A stretch of 64,000 nucleotides of DNA, taken from the NCBI RefSeq assembly GCF_964340395.1, contig NC_135570.1, positions 15,521,822 to 15,585,821 of the forward strand, given 5' to 3'. The notes beneath the pieces were generated by a model that was not told the DNA's origin, made no database searches, and saw only the letters and a list, made by a program, of their open reading frames with translations. This DNA comes from Glandiceps talaboti. Lineage: Eukaryota > Hemichordata > Enteropneusta > Spengelidae. This document shows positions 51,220-64,000 of this stretch, in pieces. Position numbers and translations under genes: made by a program. Within the stretch, counting starts at the first letter, position 1, and every line of letters begins with the position of its first letter.

Positions 51220-51884
51220 ATCTGGCAAAGTCTGTCACGGTATATATTCATATAGATGTATTCCATTTGCTATTGTCTGTCACGGTATATATTCATATAG
51301 ATGTATTCCATTTGCTATTGTCTGTCACGGTATATATTCATATAGATGTATTCCATTTGCTATTGTCTGTCACGGTATATATTCATATAGATGTATTCCA
51401 TTTGCTATTGTCTGTCACGGTGTATATTCGTACAGATGTATTCCATCTGATATTGTCTGTCACGGTGTATATTCATATAGATGTATTCCATTTGCTATTG
51501 TCTGTCATGGTGTATATTCATATAGATGTATTCCATTTGCTATTGTCTGTCACGGTGTATATTCATATAGATGTATTCCATTTGCTATTGTCTGTCACGG
51601 TGTATATTCATATAGATGTATTCCATCTGATATTGTCTGTCACGGTGTATATTCATATAGATGTATTCCATCTGATATTGTCTGTCACGGTGTATATTCG
51701 TATAGATGTATTCCATCTGATATTGTCTCACGGTGTATATTCGTATAGATGTATTCCATCTGATATTGTCTGTCACGGTGTATATTCGTATAGATGTATT
51801 CCATCTGATATTGTCTGTCACGGTGTATATTCGTATAGATGTATTCCATCTGATATTGTCTGTCACGGTGTATATTCATAAAGA
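51220..51884. repeat. 45-bp minisatellite, about 15 copies, open frames on both strands
   Basis: The unit is TGTCACGGTGTATATTCATA, then TAGATGTATTCCATTTGC, then TATTGTC. The first copies carry GGTATAT and TTTGCTATT; later copies shift to GGTGTAT, TCTGATATT and TTCGTATAG, so variants are ordered along the array. One copy lacks 2 bases (about 51728), which shifts frame. Because 45 is a multiple of 3 the plus strand is open for 185 and 228 codons (15-residue repeat CHGVYSYRCIPFAIV). No upstream coding context; probably non-coding. Confidence 0.94.
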
Positions 51885-53418
51885 TGTGGGATACAAATCC
51901 GTATCCATCCATACCCATTTACCTGACAGGTCTATCCATATGTCTGTATATCTGTCTATTCATGTCTATATATCTGACTATTCATTCTATATCTGTCTAT
52001 TCATCAGCATGTCTGTCCAAAACCTGTGTATTCAGTATCATTTTACACAAGCTATTATTAACCTTTCCTGGATCCAATTGCAATCGATATCTTTTACATT
52101 AGTACATAGATTGCTAAAGGCGCCTTCTTGTATATAAATTACTCGTACATTTGTTCATGGTTATCCAAGTCCAGTTAAAACATTTGATGTCATTAGTTTT
52201 TAGTAAGCAGTTTGTCCAAATGGTTCTTAGTAATCGTTATTCAAATTATTTTGTACCCTTGAAATTTTAGAGATAATCATTGTTATATCTAGGATAAAAA
52301 AAACAACTGTGTGTTTGTAAGAAAATCACGTGAATGCAAATCTTAAAATGCATAACTCTTGTTCTGAAGGAATAAATCATGTTAGATTTCATTTTAATAA
52401 GATGAATACACAGCCAAGTATTGAGAAACGCTTTAATCGTGATTCTAATTCAGTATAAAAGAAAGAGGTCGTGATGGAGTGAAGTTGATATGTTAATAGA
52501 AGCTAATAACATTCAAATAATCAAAAAATCGTTTCGATTTGCTTAAAACATACAGGTTGTGGCAAGGTTAAAGGTCATATATCCATCATTCTATGGGTTT
52601 TCTGGATCTATTGTAATTAGTATGGTCAATAAATGATGATGATGAATCTACTGTCGAGAATCCTGACTGCTTCCCAAAAACCATGTCGATAGCGATGTTT
52701 AGTCATCATGGAGTCTTAACAGCGCATGCGTTTAATCAATAACATGTTCTGAGTAATTTATTGTCCATGCCGTCAAAAACACTTGTTTTACTCTGTTATT
52801 AGAGTGCACTTTTATATGAGACGGCTTTTTGTATTGATTTTCTTATATCATGTTCGTCTCTTCAACCTGGATTTTGCGATTAGCTGAAACAGTTGCATAA
52901 TACAAAACAGCCAATAACAGCTGTTTAATTACAAGACGAAATAGACAACTAGAAGGAAAATGGTAAGACCGTTTATGCTTTTCTGTCTCTCAAAACTAAA
53001 GCATAGAAAGTCTGGATGAGTAAGCAGGTGTACATAACAAATTTGTAGAACTGATTTCCTGTCATTTTAATAAGGCAGGGGTTAGTGAAAGTCATTAACA
53101 TAAATTGCAGTCGGTGTTTGTCACTAATAATAATAGTTGGCCATTTGCCGTGATTTAAACATTTTCCCTTCTTTAATGTTAAACTATTATCGTAGAAATT
53201 AAATTTTCAAATAGAATGGTCGAAATGCAAATAGTTGTGGTAGAAAATTTCACTTCTATTTCAAAATTTAATTCCATTTTTAGTCGTATTCTGTCGTTAC
53301 TTTTCTTGCCGTTTCTACTGATTTTCTGAACACGGGTTTCACTCCAACACCAATCTTCATTCATGATATGGTGAACAGATGGCCCGATAAGTATGCTTCA
53401 TTACCACAAGGCGTCCGC
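51885..53418. other. Unique stretch, no gene seen
   Basis: Starts with a diverged TCTGTCTATTCAT region (51930-52010), perhaps an old tail of the array. The rest is AT-rich and featureless to me. Confidence 0.45.
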
Positions 53419-53419
53419 C

Positions 53420-53473
<54 letters not shown>

Positions 53474-53474
53474 C
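53419..53474. repeat. (GAT)n microsatellite
   Basis: About 18 GAT units; the reverse strand reads as poly-His by chance. Confidence 0.97.
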
Positions 53475-55210
53475 TACGTTACTAACAGATGCTATTAGAA
53501 GCAGTGATTGGACAGGCCTTCTAAACATAATTAATCGATTAAACTGTTCGGAGAGTACTAGAGATAAATATATGGGATGCATGTTTCTTAATTTCATAAT
53601 TTGACTATGCATTCTCCCTGTTGCTAGTATCACTGGCCTCCCCGTTCAAAGCAAATGGATTTTATATGAAAGTAGTTAACTTGCCACTAAGATTTTATAA
53701 ATGCTTTAATATAGTTCGCCTCTAATGCAAAAAAGGTCACTGATCGCATAATGTCGTAAAAACTTTATTTGAGCCAAAAGTTATGCACCTGATGATTAAA
53801 TACATGCGTATAGTGCTGTTCTTATCAACGCGACAGGAAGTCGTTTATAATAGTTTCAGTTATCTCAAACCAACTGTTCCATTTTGGCATTTAATTTACA
53901 GTCACAAATTTTGTATGTTCTCCAACAACAATAATAAGAAACGGGGTTCCTTCGGTGCGTTCACGTTAACTTACAGTGCCTTTTAAGACCTGAAAGCGTG
54001 CCATACTCTGATAGAGATAGACCATTGACTCTGCTGTAAACTCTTAATTCATATTCATCTACGCGGCATGCAGACGACGTTTAATGCCAACCACCTACAG
54101 GCATGACGTTCTTAAGCATTTTTATTACTAAAATTATCGACTAGGATGACGTCATAGTTACGATTTACATTTCAGACATCTCACAATTATTAAACTTTTA
54201 CAATAGCAATAGACACGGGTTCTCTGTGTCTGGAAGCTAAACAGTAAACATTATGGTTCAGAGAATGCAGTATTGTTTTATTACCACTCAATTTATACGT
54301 GCTCAAGGTCAAGTAAAGCAGCCATCCAACATTATATTGGAAACGCCATTTTCTTCCAACGACGTGGAAAGTTACATTCACTTTTTTTTTATATTTATTT
54401 ATTTTTTTTATTTTTTTTTGAGGGGGGGTTGAAAACGATTAAGCCGTTACTAACGATTTGTTTATTTGTATTGACTATGTATAATAAAAGAAGATGTGCG
54501 ATTTTGTCTATATCATTTTAGTGACCTTCTAATAATCAGTCAACATTTATTGGTCTGTTGGTTTACATAAAAAATGACATACAATTTAACATGTCCAACA
54601 ATAAAGTTACTGACTGTTTAGCAACCACAAATATTTAAAGACTAAAATTCAAAAATGTACGATATTGTCAAAAAACCAAAAAAGTGAAAAGATTTGCCAC
54701 GACTGTCAATATTATGTTTGTCTGCCTGAAGCAAATCAAGACGTCTGTGATAACAATAACAAATCGCTTGTCTTGTCCAATAACAAGTCGCTCCTTTCTA
54801 ATGCTTTCAAAAAATAATAATCTTTTCATTTGCCTGAGATCTCCAGAACCACGTGATACCATTACAATGGTTGTCAAGTTAAGACATTACATTTTACACC
54901 TTTATGGGGACTGGCATAACAAGAAGTCACTATTCGAACATAACAATGTCTATACACTGATATATATTATTTTCGAAATTGACATCAACATGAACGAAAG
55001 GCCATTACTTATAGTTTTAGAAAATAAATAGTAATCGTGAAAAATTAAGAAATCGACTAACATTAATAAAAACAAATGTGAGTTTGTTCCAGCTATATGG
55101 AAAGCGAGAATATTGCCTTCCAGGCTTCCCCAATAGATAGTCATTTACTGGGATGGAAGAATAAATTAGAAAGTAATGCAAATGGTACTCTCAAGTTGTA
55201 TCGCTTGACG
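53475..55210. other. Unique stretch, no gene seen
   Basis: A T-rich then G-rich tract lies at 54380-54427. The plus frame at 54684-55031 (115 codons) is the longest here; it is Ile/Asn/Lys-rich, as expected of chance frames in AT-rich DNA, and I recognise no motif. Confidence 0.45.
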
Positions 55211-55211
55211 T

Positions 55212-55315
<104 letters not shown>

Positions 55316-55559
55316 GTATGGATCAAAATCAAAATAAAACCATGTCGAAAATAGATCAATCCTCAAAACTTATTTTAAAAATCATAATAGAGTAGTGTTG
55401 ATAATAGTTCATAAAGCTCTGGTACTGTAATAGCTTTATGTAAGAAGTTTAAATGTGTAAATTATTACAATTATTTGACGGAAACTCAATAATGAAATTA
55501 TAACAGAACAAACAGAACAAACAATTCCATTCAGATTGCACGTTTCACTCCATCTCACA

Positions 55560-55682
55560 TTACGTTTTTTGCATGTTTCATGTTATCCCACATAACGTTA
55601 TTTGCATGACATAACGTATCACATAACGTTGTTTGCATGGCACATAATATTTCGCATAACATTGTTTGCATGCTGCATAATT
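55560..55682. repeat. ~28-bp diverged repeat with CATAACGTT core
   Basis: ACATAACGTT(A/G)TTTGCATG recurs four or five times with spacing near 28-30 bp, in forms such as CATAACATTGTTTGCATG. The rest of 55330-56200 is featureless. Confidence 0.75.
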
Positions 55683-56202
55683 TGGTAATATGTTATTCAG
55701 GATGCTTCCCTGTAGTTTTTAACCAGTCACGTGACTACTTTTGCAACTGCCTTAAGCATCTCCTCCTGTAAGTCATTATTGTTATTTTATCTCTTATTTC
55801 TACACACGCCTTGCTCTAAACAAAATTGACTGAGTGTGAGCCACACATGTGTACAACCTGTATAAAGGTAACCCGGTGCATTTCAAAGGAAGGTTATCGT
55901 GTTGATGTAATTAAAATGTGTTATACACTGCTGTTTCAACGCAATATTTCGCAATTAACTGTAACAACACCATAATTATATTATTTAATAATGCACTTCA
56001 TTAATTGCTTTCAATATTAATTTTGTCCCAGATTACCTTACATCTTTACAGTATTTTGTATTACATCAAATCAACGCGCAAATAATGTCCAATCACCACA
56101 GGCCCAATGTTTTAAATGGCTTCGGAAGTAGAAATACGACAGGTGTATTTTAATTTCATTTTTAGTTTTAATTGATTGTTTGTGTGGGGGTGTATATATG
56201 TA

Positions 56203-56204
56203 CG

Positions 56205-56235
<31 letters not shown>

Positions 56236-56268
56236 GTGTATGCATGTGCGACGGTGTTATTCATTCTC

Positions 56269-56324
<56 letters not shown>

Positions 56325-56331
56325 TCTCTCC

Positions 56332-56390
<59 letters not shown>
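56203..56390. repeat. (CT)n microsatellite in three blocks
   Basis: Blocks at 56205-56233, 56266-56320 and 56340-56390, separated by short unique or CCCT-containing text. Confidence 0.97.
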
Positions 56391-58130
<1,740 letters not shown>

Positions 58131-58140
58131 TCAAGTGTTT

Positions 58141-58190
58141 CTGGCCAAGACGTTTCGCTCAGCTAAGCTGCCTCAGTAGGCCCAATCCAT
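58141..58190 (-). ncRNA. Degenerate hammerhead-like motif
   Basis: The minus strand reads CTACTGAGGCAGC, a TTA loop, GCTGAGCGAAACGTC and TTGGCC. The CAGC/GCTG stem II, GAAAC, GTC triplet and a GGCC/GGCC stem I are all where a hammerhead would have them, but the CTGATGA box is altered to CTACTGA, or to CTGAGGC if shifted. Its place beside (TA)n and downstream of a Penelope-like RT matches the intact ribozyme at 31 kb. Probably an inactive relic. Confidence 0.4.
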
Positions 58191-58965
58191 CATACTAATT
58201 AGCGCTGATGTCAACTCACGTGACCCAAAATGGTAATCAGAACCGGTTGCAATTGTTTGCGGTTTAGTCAATTTTCTCCGTATGTGTTGATTTTTTTTAC
58301 CCAGAAGCTTTCACGTGTTAGTTTGTATGATTTGTTCTTCCATATCTTTTCAAGTCCTACTATTTTGAAGTTAGCAAGGGAGTGGTTGTCTGAGTTGAAG
58401 CTTTTTTATGTCATTGTTGTTCTGTGTGACTGTCTTTGTAACACCTATTTTCATATTTTCATGCAGCTCTTGATTTTTTGTCGTTCCACTGTGTAGTCTT
58501 CCTTGCTTGCATATAATGTTTTTACCATTGTTACAAGTCCATACGGTATTGACTTTTGACACTGATATGTTGATGTGTCGATCTGCTTGTGACTAGGTAG
58601 AGGTGTCTGTTTCTTAGGTTTGCTGTATACACTGCTATGACTATCTCCATTTTGTATTAGTGTGTTGACATTTGAGAAATTCTATTGCCCTTGTTGAGTA
58701 CCAGGGTTCTGTTTGCATCTCTGGGTGTACTGAGTTGCCATTTATCTCTGGGTGTACTGAGTTTGCCATTTATCTCTGGGTGTACCGAGTTTTCCATTTC
58801 TTTGAAATTGCTGAGCTGTCATTATTGTGTGTCCACATATTATCAATGTATCTGTCCAATGTAACGGTTCCTTCGTGGATAAGGTGGGTAGTTCTTTCTC
58901 CCATTCACCTATGTAGGCATAGTTCACGCCAACTTTACAATTGATTATTGTACTCTGGGGCACTG
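58191..58965 (-). mobile_element. Penelope-like retroelement relic (RT to C-terminus)
   Basis: Minus-strand frames show Penelope-type landmarks in order. NYAYIGEWE (58900-58930) is followed by RYIDNMW in place of the catalytic YxDD (about 58835-58855). Then come SVYSKPKKQ (58610-58636), KSIPYGL (about 58530-58556), SKEDYTVERQKIKS, and near the end FKIVGLEKIW and RESFWVKKINT (58275-58370), which resemble the end of the GIY-YIG nuclease region. Many frameshifts and stops and the D-to-N change make it inactive. A 31-32 bp segment (ATCTCTGGGTGTACTGAGTT) is present three times in tandem at 58715-58795, inside the former coding region. The element is cut off upstream by a (TA)n array at 58970. Confidence 0.78.
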
Positions 58966-59278
<313 letters not shown>

Positions 59279-59420
59279 AAATACACAAGTTATGGTACGG
59301 AGCCGTCACTCAGAGTTTCACGCTTGAATGCGATCTATATCTTGTCTTATATATATAATTATATAGTCATATAATAGTTATATATTTACATGTGTTACAT
59401 GTACATATATCTATTTAAAT

Positions 59421-59951
59421 GTATTCATATAAATGTCTCACTGGAGAGAACAGTACTCGATGCAATATTAGTAGCAGAGTATTATAGAATGAATCCAAAG
59501 AATGAGGATATAAGTCATTACTCGGAGTTTCACGCTTCCTCAGCGATCATCCTTTTGTCTCATTTATTTATAAGCAGCCGCTTGGGTGATGATCATCAAA
59601 TGAGACGAAACATTGTAATCTCTGTTTATCTTAGAGATATATGTATAATCAACGCTAACAAGAGCATGCTACTAAACAACAAATCCGAATTAGTCTCCAC
59701 ATGCCGCCACGAAAATAAATAAGGAATAGTTTAGTTCGACCATCTTCTTATGCAATATTCACACAAAGATTTAGGTGTATATATCGACCTTAACAATGTC
59801 AATTTTATCACTCGTCTGATCATCACTGAGGAAGCGTGAAACTCCGAGTAACGACTTATAACATCCTTATTTTTTGGATATAGTCTATAATGCTTTGCCA
59901 CTAATATTGCATCGAGCACTGTTCTCTCCAGTGAGACACTTATATGAGTAT
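59421..59951. mobile_element. Inverted pair of Penelope-like 3' fragments
   Basis: Arms at 59421-59550 and 59817-59951 are inverted copies of each other, both carrying GTCTCACTGGAGAGAACAGT, CGATGCAATATTAGT and ACTCCGAGT-type blocks in their own orientation. A partial third copy (CACTCAGAGTTTCACGCTT) lies at 59305-59325. Each arm holds CTGAGGAAGCGTGAAACTC, which matches a hammerhead box (CTGANGA ... GAAA) with almost no stem II. The 266-bp spacer reads SELVSTCRH on the plus strand, shared with the relic at 31.15 kb, and contains a 9-bp hairpin, GTCTCATTT...AAATGAGAC (59557-59604). Confidence 0.6.
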
Positions 59952-59956
59952 ATATA

Positions 59957-59963
59957 TAATATA

Positions 59964-60057
<94 letters not shown>
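59957..60057. repeat. (TA)n array
   Basis: TATAATATAATATAAT leads into about 44 TA repeats, adjoining the right arm of the inverted pair. Confidence 0.97.
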
Positions 60058-60059
<2 letters not shown>

Positions 60060-60540
60060 AATACATTAGGGTGAAAATATGTCTGAACACACAATGTCTA
60101 CCACTTATAATTTTAAAGCTGATAATGTTTCTGCCTTGTCCTTGAATTCTTAAATTAACCAATATTGCAGTAGTTATCTTAAGAGTATAATTACGGATAG
60201 GCTTTGATTGTTTAATGAATTAAATATTAACATGGCAACCAATTTATAATTGTAGGTTTACTTTAGATGATAAGGCTATCACAGAGATGTATTTATACAG
60301 CTGTTAAATACATATACATTTCATAAATGTAGCCTTAACACTCCGACTATCTCTCCACAGTACTATGTCTCACCATCTATAATCATATATAATTTAACAG
60401 TACATGTACTGTCTCGTACTTCCCTCGACTGAACGTATCCAAACATTGGTTAATAACAGCAAAGTAGTTTACAGTAATTCAGCACTGATTAGTGTAAACA
60501 AAACAAAATACACACACTAGGAAAACTTCATTAATTACCA
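60058..60540. other. Unique stretch, no gene seen
   Basis: AT-rich with no repeat, TIR or frame of note. Confidence 0.45.
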
Positions 60541-61180
60541 TGGGGAGGGCCGGGGGAAGGTCAGAGTCTTTTACGTCAAATGAGACCCTTCCTTGATTTT
60601 GATTTCTAAAAAATAGCATACCTTCAATGTCCTACCTATAAACCATGGCCCTCTTCAAATACTTCAAATTGTTTTCTAAAATGCTGTCAGACGTAAAAAG
60701 AGGCAAATTTCCACCGCTGCCGTCACATTGATAATAATTAATCAAAATATTTTTTAAGTTATTGGCTGTTTCCCAGTAACACCGAAACAGTCACCTTGTG
60801 TGAAATCATTGTGATAATTAATTCCACATGTTGGATCTCAGTGGCGGAGCTGAAGGCCAGAACTCCTAAAGACTAGATGATGCACTACCGAAATTGTCTG
60901 GACTAAGGTCAGCACCCCCTTTCCACAACATTACCTCTATATCTTACACTACTTCCCCTCATTCCTGTGAGACCCATATCCTGGCTCCATAACGAACGAT
61001 TGATTCACTGCATGGTTGTCAGCAGTGTTTTAACTGACCCATTAAGAATGCAAAGTTAGATAATACAATGAGTCAAAGTAAAATGTGGTCTTTAATGCCA
61101 TTTTTTAAAATATGGTCCACAACCGAGGGCCGATATATAAATCTGACCCCTCCCCTAGTTCCCCAGCCCTCCCAAACCTA
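60541..61180. mobile_element. Possible non-autonomous TIR element, about 640 bp
   Basis: The left end GGGGAGGGCCGGGGGAAGG followed by TCAGA corresponds to the inverse of the right end (GGGAGGGCTGGGG ... GGGGTCAGA on the minus strand; plus-strand 61140-61176). Further in, TAAAAAATAGCAT on the left matches TAAAAAATGGCAT on the inverse of the right. The left half also has an internal inverted pair, TCTTTTACGTC and GACGTAAAAAGA (60567 and 60691). No coding sequence. The ends are imperfect and I could not find a target duplication. Confidence 0.45.
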
Positions 61181-62502
61181 AATAGCGAAGGCTCCCTTAT
61201 GTATACAGGACTTGGCTCTACACTTCATAGGAGATAAACGTATAGCTTTTGAGATGTGTGCCATGAGAGAGTCATTTCTCAATTCTACCTCTTTTCGTAT
61301 TGGATTACTGGCCAACATTATTTTAAAGCAAGATAGGTTTTGAGTACTAATTTGCCAATGTTCAACTCTAAGTGGTAATTCCATCCACATTTTCATATAT
61401 ATCTCTCCGAAAGTTATACGCTGGTACGTATACACAATGTATTGCCGTTTTCGCTTAAATGCATATTACTACATTAACTGACAACACCCATGAAACTAAA
61501 TGTGGATTTCACTGGCCAAAGAGAACGAACTGAGCTAAAAAGTGAATGTACTGGCTTGTCTATCAACTGTTCATGAATTATGCTACGCTGAGACCGGTTG
61601 AATGTCTAGACACAGTAATCGCATAGGCAATGTCTGTTTACAATATATGTGTTCACCTGATTCTCACTTTAATGACATGATTTACAGTGGAATTCGTATA
61701 GCATGATGTCAATCTGTCTGTTCAAATCAAGCAAAATTACAGCTTAATTTCTGAGAGTGGCACAGCCTGTAACTGTTTTCACTGCATTATTCTCCATGAA
61801 ACATGTTAAACATTACACTACAGTTATGGTGTTTTGTGTTCACTGTACAGCAGCGCTCCCACTGTGTACAGATATGGCATTGTGACACAATATATCAGCT
61901 ACATTACATTCACACAGCACCATATATAGTTTCGGTTACCATTTGTCATTGTGTGTGTTACTGTATGTGGATTGAACACTGCCTAGAACTTAATAGGATC
62001 CGCCATTACACATTGTACCACTTTAAGATGCCAAACAGGATATTTTTTACCTTAATGGAGAACACAAAATGTATGGATGCATATGTGGTAATGCTCCGAG
62101 AGAGATAGATTAGCTTTAAGGTAATGTTTCCTGACATGGAAATTGACCCCAACCTTAATCTCAAAGATTAAACAGTCACATCCATGTTACTTACTGCATG
62201 CTAAAGACTACATGTGAAGTGTTAGTATGATTTAGACGTGCCCATAATATCAATCTAACTCATTACGTTCAACGTCAAGGTCCAAAGCCTATTCCTTATT
62301 TGTGGAAGTACCTAACTATATAGCATATATGTACAACGTGTGACTCCAGTCAATGGTGTTGAATTTCATAGTTCAAGTTCGTGTCGAAAATAGTTTCAGT
62401 TCTAACCTTAAGAGTTCAATGCCATTAGTAAGTCAAAGCACGCATTTACTTCTTCTAGCTGAGAGAGTTGAAATCATCCTACAGGAAAAATGGAATTACA
62501 CA
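61181..62502. other. Unique stretch with unrecognised short frames
   Basis: Minus frame 61178-61435 (85 codons, Met/Ile/Lys-rich, contains KCRAKSCIHKG) and plus frame 61803-62108 (101 codons, His/Cys/Tyr-rich) have no motif I recognise. No arrays. Confidence 0.4.
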
Positions 62503-64000
62503 ATGTTACAAGTCATATTATTAATAAGACTGCACTGCCAATGTTACAAGTCATATTATTAATAAGACTGCACTGCCAATGTTACAAGTCATATCATTAA
62601 TAAGACTGCACTGCCAATGTTACACGTCATATTATTAATAAGACTGCACTGCCAATGTTACACGTCATATTATTAATAAGACTGCACTGCCAATGTTACA
62701 CGACATATTATTAATAAGACTGCACTGCCAATGTTACACGTCATATTATTAATAAGACTGCACTGCCAATGTTACACGTCATATTATTAATAAGACTGCA
62801 CTGCCAATGTTACACGTCATATTATTAATAAGACTGCACTGCCAATGTTACACCTCATATTATTAATAAGACTGCACTGCCAATGTTACACCTCATATTA
62901 TTAATAAGACTGCACTGCCAATGTTACAAGTCATATTATTAATAAGACTGCACTGCCAATGTTACAAGTCATATTATTAATAAGACTGCACTGTCAATGT
63001 TACACGTCATATTATTAATAAGACTGCACTGCCAATGTTACACGTCATATTATTAATAAGACTGCACTGCCAATGTTACACGTCATATTATTAATAAGAC
63101 TGCACTGCCAATGTTACACGTCATATTATTAATAAGACTGCACTCCAATGTTACACGTCATATTATTAATAAGACTGCACTGCCAATGTTACAAGTCATA
63201 TTATTAATAAGACTGCACTGTCAATGTTACACGTCATATTATTAATAAGACTGCACTGCCAATGTTACACGTCATATTATTAATAAGACTGCACTGCCAA
63301 TGTTACACGTCATATTATTAATAAGACTGCACTGCCAATGTTACACGTCATATTATTAATAAGACTGCACTGCCAATGTTACACGTCATATTATTAATAA
63401 GACTGCACTGCCAATGTTACAAGTCATATTATTAATAAGACTGCACTGCCAATGTTACAAGTCATATTATTAATAAGACTGCACTGTCAATGTTACACGT
63501 CATATTATTAATAAGACTGCACTGCCAATGTTACACGTCATATTATTAATAAGACTGCACTGCCAATGTTACACGTCATATTATTAATAAGACTGCACTG
63601 CCAATGTTACACGTCATATTATTAATAAGACTGCACTGCCAATGTTACACGTCATATTATTAATAAGACTGCACTGCCAATGTTACAAGTCATATTATTA
63701 ATAAGACTGCACTGCCAATGTTACAGGTCATAATATTAATAAGACTGCACTGCCAATGTTACGTCATATTATTAATAAGACTGCACTGCCAATGTTACAC
63801 GTCATATTATTAATAAGACTGCACTGCCAATGTTACACGTCATATTATTAATAAGACTGCACTGCCAGCAATGTTACACGTCATATTATTAATAAGACTG
63901 CACTGCCAATGTTACACGTCATATTATTAATAAGACTGCACTGTCAATGTTACAAGTCATATTATTAATAAGACTGCACTGCCAATGTTACACGTCATAT
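62503..64000. repeat. 38-bp satellite, about 39-40 copies, cut by window end
   Basis: Unit ATGTTACACGTCATATTATT plus AATAAGACTGCACTGCCA. Variants are ACAAGTC, ACACCTC, CTGTCAATG, CACTCC and GCCAGCA. The CTGTC variant occurs at 62991, 63218 and 63484, each time just after one or two ACAAGTC units and before four or five ACACGTC units, which gives a 6-7 unit higher-order period (227 and 266 bp). Stops are present in all frames. Confidence 0.96.

Noticed and set aside
53361-53633. Minus-strand frame with a run of histidines
   Set aside because: The His run is the (GAT)n microsatellite read in reverse; the rest shows no domain.
54684-55031. 115-codon plus-strand frame
   Set aside because: Ile/Asn/Lys-rich as expected in AT-rich DNA, and no motif recognised.
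59584-59610. Hammerhead-like TGATGATCATCAAATGAGAC followed by GAAAC
   Set aside because: The first core C is G and the stem II pairing does not close next to GAAA, so the fold fails; the string is part of a simple GTCTCATTT...AAATGAGAC hairpin.
59390-60162. 110- and 143-codon frames sharing VSLERTVLDAILVA on opposite strands
   Set aside because: The shared peptide arises because the two loci are inverted copies of one retroelement fragment; the remainder is (TA)n translation.

Overview
This is AT-rich, non-coding, repeat-dominated DNA from an animal nuclear genome. There are no bacterial-type operons, no long unique reading frame, and no rRNA or tRNA that I can recognise. The transposon mix points to an invertebrate, probably a marine one (lophotrochozoan or non-vertebrate deuterostome): a CR1/L2/Rex1-like LINE, a Penelope-like element, a hammerhead ribozyme, a 2A peptide of the DxExNPGP type, and a hAT-like element with CAG...CTG ends. 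The species cannot be fixed from the sequence alone. The window is best read as intergenic or intronic sequence. The few unique open frames are short, and I recognise none as a gene.

Layout. 0-5.7 kb: minisatellites (48, 52 and 45 bp units) and one copy of a terminal-inverted-repeat (TIR) mini-element. 5.7-7.7 kb: a (TA)n array, a weak promoter and exon candidate, and the 3' end of a LINE on the minus strand. 7.8-20.5 kb: a dispersed repeat family whose ~150 bp units carry an octamer-like TTATGCAAAT core, with a higher-order tandem block at 13.8-15.4 kb. 20.5-27 kb: TATG arrays, two copies of a repeat headed by a short hairpin, and between them a decayed 2A-peptide/cysteine-protease-like gene at 24.5 kb. 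27-30.8 kb: plain AT-rich DNA. 30.8-32.5 kb: (TA)n arrays, a hammerhead ribozyme on the minus strand, and minisatellites. 34-40.7 kb: low-content DNA plus 40/46 bp and 28 bp arrays. 40.8-42.9 kb: a 2.1 kb hAT-like element with CAG...CTG ends and a TAGAC target duplication. 44.0 kb: the second copy of the TIR mini-element. 47.2-49.7 kb: a 2.6 kb inverted repeat with ~600 bp arms. 51.2-51.9 kb: a 45 bp array. 58.1-60.1 kb: a Penelope-like reverse transcriptase relic plus related inverted fragments, all tied to (TA)n arrays. 60.5-61.2 kb: another TIR element. 62.5 kb to the end: a 38 bp satellite with higher-order structure that runs off the window.

Nothing forms a gene pathway. The main relationships are between repeats: (TA)n arrays sit beside Penelope-like 3' ends and hammerhead-type motifs, and several minisatellites stay open in reading frame only because their unit length is a multiple of 3 or their unit lacks stop codons. 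The strongest items for follow-up are the hammerhead ribozyme, the 2A-protease relic, the long inverted repeat at 47-50 kb, the hAT-like element, and the higher-order repeats at 14-15 kb and 62.5-64 kb.
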